64,000 nucleotides of DNA, from the NCBI GenBank assembly GCA_029891345.1, contig CM057000.1:135562163-135626162 (forward strand), in the 5' to 3' direction. This document shows positions 57,237 to 64,000 of this stretch, piece by piece (positions within the stretch are counted from its first letter, which is position 1; each line of letters starts with the position of its first letter). A program made the position numbers and the translations under genes. The notes under the pieces were generated by a model. The model ran no database searches. It was not told the origin of the DNA and was given only the letters and a program-made list of their open reading frames with translations. The stretch comes from Dryococelus australis (Eukaryota; Arthropoda; Insecta; Phasmatodea; Phasmatidae).

Positions 57237-57666
57237 TTTTTATGGGAATACTAGGTAATCCCGGCGAATGTTGTTTCACTAATTTTTTTTTTTACCATAA
57301 TGAACATGTATATAACGTCATCTAGATGATCCTGACGAACGCTGTTCCGCCTTTTGACGGGCACGTGTTAATCTTATATTTTTTCTGAGTTCTTCTCTAT
57401 TCTGTATACGTGCCTCTTCAGTTTGTGCAGCGCGTGTTCGCGTTCTATTTTGTCTTCCCAATGCATATGAGCAAAATCGGCCCATAAAAATAGAAGTAAG
57501 GCTTCAGCGCCACCTATTGGAATGAAAAAAAAAACAATGAAACACAACTAAAAACGTTACTCGCCACCTCAATAACATATGGTGTGAATATGATCTCAAT
57601 TGGTCCAGTGGTTTGTCAGTGATGATGCTGTTTACTCACGCAGAATGAATTTTATATATATTGATC
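57237..57666 (+). mobile_element. Retroposon (LINE-type) 3' end
   Basis: Contains two spaced words of the type CGAAYGYTGTT (57264-57274 and 57337-57347), CAGCGCCACCTATTGG, then CAATTGGTCCAGTGGTTTGTCAGTGATG with ACTCACGCAGAATGAATTTT and an end in TATATATATTGAT. This order is what I know from the 3' untranslated ends of several arthropod non-LTR or Penelope-like retroposons. No reverse transcriptase remains. Class uncertain. Confidence 0.5.
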
Positions 57667-59400
57667 AGATATATTTAATGTGCCATATGCCATATGCAAC
57701 AAAAATAAAAAAGTGTTACATAAACAAGTCTTGGTAAAACATAAATTGAAATAATACCAACTTAGCGAAAAAAAAAACTTTTTCTTGAAGTGTGATGCAT
57801 TTGAGTAAAGGAGAACATTTACAATGAATTTGTACATCTTTATTGATAGATGTTGCACATTATGCCCTTTCACAGTTTGCAAGTTCTATTCATCATGTAC
57901 ACTGCATTCACTCATTTATACGAAGTTAAGAGAAACCGCTGTTGCAGAGTAATAAATAATACATAAATTACGGATACTCCCAAGTTGTATGCTTAATTTT
58001 TTGCTTTCCCATTTTTTTGCTCGATTTGCTTAACTTATTTAGTTAGAATCTATGTATTGTGGATGCATTCCTTTTATACTATCAGTAATGAAAGATGATA
58101 TATATATATCCCCTACACTTCACATTGTGTATTAACTAAATCCCTTCACACTTCAACAATTTTCTGTCTGAAGTGCTTAATTTCTACTAATTTCTTCGGA
58201 ATAAGCTTCCTGAGTGTAAAATACAGTTCCTGCATGAGAACTGTGCAAAGAACAGCTTGCTGAAGAGGTAATGTGCTATTCCTATATTTTGGTGTTAAAA
58301 ATTTGCCATCCATGTATTGGTATTGACAATACCGGAAATATTATTATTCATACATACCCATATAATTTTTAGGAAACTTTCAATGCATACATAGAATAAA
58401 TATAAACAACCTCTGTAGCAGTATGGTGTAGTTCCTGTATATTTGACATTCAAGTAATTTTGAGGACAAGCTACATAAGGGGGTGTTTTCCTTTCTGTAC
58501 ACACGTCTAGTAAAGGTATCATCTGATTGACACACTATAAATGGTGGTGTGCAGTCATTTTTAGGAGTTTTACACAATTCATAACTTGGGAATTAAGACA
58601 CAGAACTTGGAGATTCTTCATGTTCCTTGGCTCATTCTTAAGTATACAATTGAAATTAAACATGAACAGTAGAGAGTGGCATGTCACTGTTCATAATTTG
58701 GCCTGAGTCAAGGCAATAGGAAAATGTAAAAGAACCAAGTCTCGGTAGCGTTGATTAGGAGGAGATGGGCATCCAATGAAGCACTATGCCTGACTGTACA
58801 ACGTGCAGAACTCCTTAGTATGCACACTACCAAAATTGTCAGAAAGGTACCATTAGCATTACGTATGAATGAAGAATGCATGTATTTTGTATAATTGTAA
58901 AATGTATTGCAAGAATTTACTTATCTTGCTTTGAAATCATGTACTGACAGTATGTTTGTAATCAAAATGTAGGCATGTTTTCATGCTATATGCTTTAGAA
59001 AGTACATATTGTGAAATAAAGAAGTAAGAGTGCCATAATTACTTTGATTGTGAATTGATGTTTTGCTCCTCCATTTCAACCACAAAAGTTTTATAAGTGA
59101 ATTGGAATGTGCTTTCCATAGCATCCAGAATGTAAATTTTTTAAATTTTTTATTAAAAAAATAAACTTTTATTAGTACATGATTTTTAAAACATTAAAAT
59201 AATTTAATTCCAGCATAATAGTTTAGTGTTAAAAAATATACACATTCTTCTTTAATATGCAACATAAATAACACTTTCCTAACAGTTTTGGTAGTGTATG
59301 TACTGATGAGCTCTGCATTTCACATAGTCACGTGCCAGGAAGCCACTCATCATCTGCCCGAAGTGTATATTTGTGCAAACGGATTTATTCTTGTTTGGTA
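57667..59400. other. AT-rich intergenic sequence
   Basis: No feature recognised. The 58280-58580 part contains TGTAGCAGTATGG, TACACACGTCTAGTAAAGG and similar words, which look like degenerate relatives of the tandem repeat at 59404-59910. Confidence 0.4.
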
Positions 59401-59403
59401 AAA

Positions 59404-59910
59404 ATACTACTCTTGTGTATGTTGTGTATGCCGGTTTGTGATGATACCTCTACATGTGTATGGCAAATGTACCACAATTTCATACTACAGCTGCCAATAT
59501 GGGGTCTGAATGTTCCTATATACATGTCTGGTAAAGGTCCCGTACTTGTGTACTACAACTGTCAAAATGGTATGTGATGATTCCTATACATACGTCTGGT
59601 GAAGTTACTATATGTCTGTACTACAGCTGCCAATATGGTATGTGATCCTTCCCATACAAGTGTCTAGTAACAGAACCATACTAGTATAGTATATTTACTA
59701 ATCTGGTTTGGAATTGTTCCTATATAAGTGTCTGGCAACTATACTTTTGTTGTATGGTAAGATTTCTAAACATTTGGAAATGTTACCGACCATTCTTACA
59801 TAGGAAAATCTCCATACATGTATTGTAATGTTACAAGACATATGTATGGTAAATTTCCCATACGTGTCTGGGTTAAAAACCTCCCATACATGTTTTGTAA
59901 TCATACCAAG
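59404..59910 (+). repeat. Degenerate 68-bp tandem repeat
   Basis: Three clear units start at 59483, 59551 and 59619, spacing exactly 68: TACTACAGCTGCCAATATGG, then TTCCTATACATACGTCTGG and GTAAAG. Looser units with CATACATGT and TGTCTGG continue on both sides. The minus-strand frame at 59698-59904 is just this repeat. Confidence 0.82.
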
Positions 59911-59934
59911 TCTTTTTTTACAGTGTATTTGGGG

Positions 59935-60352
59935 ATGCTGAAATTATTTATTTTTCTTTCTGTTCCTTTTAACGCGTCTAAATGTAAGAATTAGCAAATA
60001 TGTCAAAACATTTGCTCTTGTAATAATTTCTCAGTTTCGCGAGATAGACGCATGAACAAAGTGATCAGTAGAGACCCGCAAAACAGTGCTGTCTATACTC
60101 CAACCGGTGTCGTTTCACAACTGGCTACTGCGTAGACGTTACGTCACTCCCTTTCAGACTGAGCTACACGTGATTGGACTACAGAAATCTGAAGAGTCTG
60201 TTTACTGGCGCAGAGTTACCCAGGGCGTGTCAAATAAAGTATGGTCCAATGACTAAGTTATTGCAAAGTGACATGTGTTTGAAGTTTAATGTGTCCCTAA
60301 ATAACAACGCGAATATTGCAGGTCTCTAGTGACCAGGCTCGTATGGCAAAGT
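59935..60352 (+). mobile_element. Family A MITE fragment with nested hAT-like MITE
   Basis: 59935-60068 matches the middle of A (TTTCTGTTCCTTTTAACGCG, AATTAGCAAATATGTC, CTCTTGTAATAATTTC, AGACGCATGAACAAAGTGAT). 60329-60352 continues it (GTGACCAGGCTCGTATGGCA). The J element lies between. Both ends of the A copy are missing. Confidence 0.75.
60069..60328. mobile_element. hAT-like MITE (family J), copy 2
   Basis: 260 bp, ends TAGAGACCCGCAAAAC and the inverse ATATTGCAGGTCTCTA, flanked by GTGATCAG (60061-60068) and GTGACCAG (60329-60336), an 8-bp duplication with one change. Shares termini with 5031-5298. Confidence 0.87.
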
Positions 60353-62240
60353 TCCTGGTGGAACCGGCGCTGGCCTCTCCAAACCTCCCCTCCAGGTGGC
60401 CGATTCCTATTAAAATGTTATACCCGGAGCGCTGCTTTCTAACCAAGCTACTTTAGCCCCCACAAACAAAAAGCTAAATCGGCTCTTTTGATCTTCAGCG
60501 TCCACCAAGAACTTTGAAATTTTGACACTGCGATGCTGTCCGAAAGAATAAAGAAAACTACCCTATACTACTGATACACACTCTTAACTATTAGCGACTG
60601 CGCTTTGTTCTTCACCGTTGAATTTAAGTATGGCGGTATACCCCTTATCTACCTTCTCTGCCCAGTGCGCTCGGGCTGTAACGAATTTAGTTTTGGGGAT
60701 GCCCCGTAACCAGAAACATCCCCACCACCTTGCCCCCGAACGCAAAGAGTTTTAGTCTAAACTAACTGCTCACTCCGATACGGCACTCATGCACACGCAC
60801 ACACACACACACATTCATTATCATTCACTGTGTCCGAAGGTCTCCATGTCTTGGTCCTGCAACATAAAACTCATACATGTTCTCTCGCACTTTGTCATAT
60901 TTAAGATATTGGTGCACTGCACGCGTCAGTCGCATCCAGGTTGTCACATCCAGGATGTTATGTCACATCCGAGTATCTTTGTCTTGACCGGTATTTCTGG
61001 CCGGGTGGTTGGGGCCGCGTTGGGGAGATGTTCTGCCGCTTTCTTCCATTACTGTTCTTTCCTTCCATCCTAAGGGCTTTCCAGCACCTTATTGGATCCC
61101 CCTCCCCTCGCGCCTTCTCCCGCCCGACCAAGCCTCCCCCCTCCCCCTGGGGGTGGCGAGTCACATTTGATGTGGCGAATCCTGTTCTTGTTTTAGTCTG
61201 CCAACCGGGATTGAAGGACTAATACCTGACCACAGTGTACCCACTGAAGGGCTTACTGCAGTCCAAGGTACACCTACCGTATGTACGGATGGCATCCTCG
61301 AGGATCTCAGATTCCAGGAATCTTTCTCCTCTTCACCAGTAACACTCTTTTAAAAGTGTCGATATCTCCTTAGGTTTGGTGGGCAGACCCACCTGGGCGT
61401 TTTAGTAGTTTTTGTAATTGCCGTGTATCATTGAGCTACCTATGAGTTGCTCCCCAGGATTATCCTCAGTGTCCTTCTGTCCTAACCTATAGTTAGAGAT
61501 TACGAGCTGTATTGTCAACGTTACAATATGAACCGGGTCGGAACAGTTAATATGATTATTTAGAAATAATTTAAAAGTACAGTAACATTAGGTAGACGCG
61601 GATGTCGAGTTGGGATATCCCAGGTCAGCCACATCGCAGCCGCACAATATCGTCTTCCCGCCGACCTCCCTAAAAGACGCCGCAGATAACGACGCTGCTG
61701 TGAGCTTCAAACCTCATCTTGTGGACTTTACGCCTTTCAATTCCGGGAGAAACCCAGTCTCTTTCACGCCGTCGCCCTCTCCTCCCCTCCCCCCACACCC
61801 CCAGGGTAATCCGATTTAGACGCCATCGCCTAATTGCTTCTCTGTAGGTATAAGAGCATCGCCTAATGAAAATGTACGATCCAGGGCGTCCTTGCGTTTT
61901 TGCTTTCTCGGCGTGGGTGTGTGTAAGGGGAAGGGTGGGTGGGTGTAGAGAAAAAATATTGCCGCCCCTCCTTCATCCATTCCGTTCTCCCTCCAGCCAC
62001 GTGGTCCCTGCGCGCTGAAACTGGTACATTAGGGTAATTGATACTCCGCTCGCGGGTTGATACTCGAGGGAGAGAAAGTCGCGAGGAACGGGGGAGATGA
62101 AGCGCTGATCATGATTACCGCTGTATTGTCTCAGTTTGTCTTGGAGTGCGCGGCGCGACAAGGCAAAAAAAAAAATTACGAAGTACAAATAAAGTCGTGC
62201 TAATTTCACAAAATAACATTTGGTAACATTCGCACGATTG
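60353..62240. other. GC-richer region of unknown origin
   Basis: From 60350 to about 62170 base composition is clearly GC-richer than elsewhere. It includes a CA run (60791-60813), a pyrimidine-rich stretch at 61090-61160 and several frames of 60-94 codons with no motif. Phrases such as GGGGGTGGCGAGTCACA and AACCGGGATTGAAGGACTAA look like the non-coding end of a retroposon, but I cannot place it. Confidence 0.35.
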
Positions 62241-62908
62241 AAGGCTGTTCACGATAAAGCGATCACTACTGAAGTCAACCTTAGAAAAAAGTCACTGCCC
62301 TTGCCTGCGCATATTTCAACGTACTCACCGAGTGACATTCGCCCAGTAAAGTTGGGATAGGCTATTCACGGTAAAAAGAGCACTTTTTAAGGCCCTGCTA
62401 AATTTTTCCTTTCAATTGATTTCTACTTTTCCGCCACTTTTTAATGTAAGCTTTCCAGTATAACTAATATACACAGTGTATACATTTCACCACTCTCAAA
62501 AGTTAACATCTGAGATTGCAATAAAATATATTTATTAGGGCCTTGAGGGCCTTTTGGGAGGGCCTTGAAAAGTGCTCATTTTACCGTGAACAGCCTATAA
62601 TGATGGTTAAAACGTAGTTCTTACTCTTAAATTAAAGTCGAATAAAAAGTGTTCGGTAACCATTTGTGATGTTTTAAATTATTTATTTCACATTCTATCT
62701 TTTTTAAGCACGCAAGTGTGAAAACGACCAGTTTTGTATAATAATTACTTTTCTAATAATTGTACAGTTTCGCTTGACCGACGCATGAATAAAGTGATGA
62801 GGCTCATGGCAATGTTAATTTTACGTAAGGTTGAAGAATAGACAACGTGTAGACAAGTACACGTTAATTAGGGCTTTCAAAAATGCTAATTTTACCGTGA
62901 ATAGTCTA
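62241..62908 (+). mobile_element. Family A MITE with nested family B MITE
   Basis: Left end AAGGCTGTTCACGATAAAGC, right end ATTTTACCGTGAATAGTCTA then TA. Without the nested B element the length is about 426 bp. Landmarks: GAAAAAAGTCACTGCCC, CCCAGTAAAGTTGG, GTGATGAGGCTCATGGCAAT. Confidence 0.9.
62358..62597 (+). mobile_element. Family B MITE nested in family A
   Basis: 240 bp, ends TAGGCTATTCACGGTAAAAA and the inverse TTTTACCGTGAACAGCCTA. The right-hand TA is intact (62598-62599); the left reads GA. It sits right after AGTAAAGTTGG of the host element. Confidence 0.92.
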
Positions 62909-62910
62909 TA

Positions 62911-64000
62911 ACTAAATGGGCCGGGGGAGAGGGAGGGGGGGAATCACTGATTTTCGTTCGCTTTTAGCATTTCATTGTGACCTTACTCGCAGGATAACAG
63001 AAGACAGCACGGCCCGTGTCGTCGGCCGCCGGCGACAGAACATCGCTCTATTGTGAAGTCGCATAAACACTCGTCGCAGCCTGCAAGCGTCGGATGCGAC
63101 GCAACGCATCGCGCCGCTCTGACTAAACGACCACGCGCCATGCATTGATAAGCTTGCAGTACAGAAGCTGCCACGTTTGTTCCTGGCGACAGTCGACGTG
63201 CGATTTCCTGCAGGAAGTACTGGCATTGTCTACGCGCGTCTGGAACTGTTTTGCTGGCACCGAAAGATTTGTGTGCGTTTGATACGGAAAGGGTTGTCCT
63301 TGAGCAGTTGTCAGCCGAGTGACAGTTTTGTTAATTAGGCCGTACCGCTGAATAAACCAGCATCAATTGTTCATAAATCCTAGCGTTAAAAAAATTTGCC
63401 CGCAATAAGATGGCGGCCGCCCTTGTTATTTTCATTACGGTAGGAGATTTTTAATGGGAGTTTGCTCTTAGGTCAAGGATCCCGGCAACGTAAAACAATT
63501 TTTGGGAACTGTAATTTAATTTCACTTTTTCCCGATATTAAAAAAAAAAAAAAGCGGTTTTAAAACCCAATGTTCAAGGGGAAATTTTTCTCTCAATATG
63601 TTAAATGTGTCCCGTATATTTATCACTTGATTTTGCATAAGGGCTCGCCTTATAAAAATTTGTCAGTTGAATTATATCCGATTCTGTACGAATTTCAGGA
63701 ATGAAGTGTACTCGCAGCTACCGTCAACTAGGGTTTCTTGGGATAGAGTAGAGTGCGGCAAGAGTGCGCAGTTTCTGTTCGGCATTTTTTTACTATGCTA
63801 TAATGATGTATGAAAACATGATATATTTTACACACACCCTACAGACCCTTGCAAACATATAAGAAATATATGAGACATCTACATATAATACTTCGTGGAG
63901 TGCATACAGAATGAACAATGTGATGCGATTGCGCAGTCTTATCCGCTGTGAGGGGTAACAATGCGCCAGCAGGTGGGCAAGACTGCGCAGGTGCTACAAC
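62911..64000. other. Unassigned sequence to the window end
   Basis: 62930-63330 is CpG-rich; two overlapping minus-strand frames there (62972-63226) have no motif. 63330-64000 is AT-rich with an A run near 63541-63553. It may hold a promoter-like region, but nothing proves it. Confidence 0.35.

Noticed and set aside
60941-61222. 93-codon frame in the GC-richer region
   Set aside because: Overlapping frames on both strands through a pyrimidine-rich tract; composition explains the openness.

Overview
This is a non-coding, repeat-dominated stretch of an animal nuclear genome, most likely an insect. There are no operons, no long ORFs and no recognisable host gene. What can be read is almost entirely transposable elements and tandem repeats in AT-rich DNA: tRNA-derived SINEs, TA-flanked MITEs, hAT-, piggyBac-, Tc1- and Harbinger-like debris, and the tail of a retroposon. 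The insect assignment is an inference from this mix, and I cannot name a species.

Layout. 1-9500: a MITE of family C, a hAT-like MITE (5031-5298), a SINE split by a 759-bp element (5843-6854), an intact SINE with target-site duplication (7154-7412), a 514-bp MITE (7605-8118) and a family C MITE carrying a nested family A MITE (8240-9086). 9521-17602: one large fold-back structure with arms of about 2.4-3.0 kb, each holding two outward-facing tRNA-like sequences, around a roughly 2.7-kb core with coding remnants. 17600-33600: MITEs, a deleted Tc1-like element with a transposase fragment (22639-23189), a SINE inserted into an 87-codon ORF (24548-25073), Harbinger- and piggyBac-like MITEs, and an exact 24 x 32-bp minisatellite (31329-32096) growing out of a MITE end. 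34100-45000: a piggyBac-like insertion carrying a tRNA-like sequence, two fold-back elements and more MITEs. 45604-56646: two 1.9-kb related repeats 7.3 kb apart, with a non-autonomous hAT (51267-51803), SINEs and an internally inverted MITE between them. 56700-64000: MITEs, a LINE-type 3' end, a 68-bp tandem repeat and a triple set of nested MITEs.

The unifying theme is one MITE group with the terminal inverted repeat GGCTGTTCACGGTAAAGTGA and TA target duplications. It occurs as a ~425-bp form (A) and a ~238-bp form (B); a relative (C) has the terminus TAGTCTATTCRCGG. In three places a member ends exactly at the same internal position of an A copy. The most unusual objects are the 8-kb fold-back element with tRNA-like pairs, the minisatellite seeded by a MITE terminus, and the ORF interrupted by a SINE whose duplication keeps the reading frame on both sides.

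All repeat comparisons were made by eye within this window; no database was searched.
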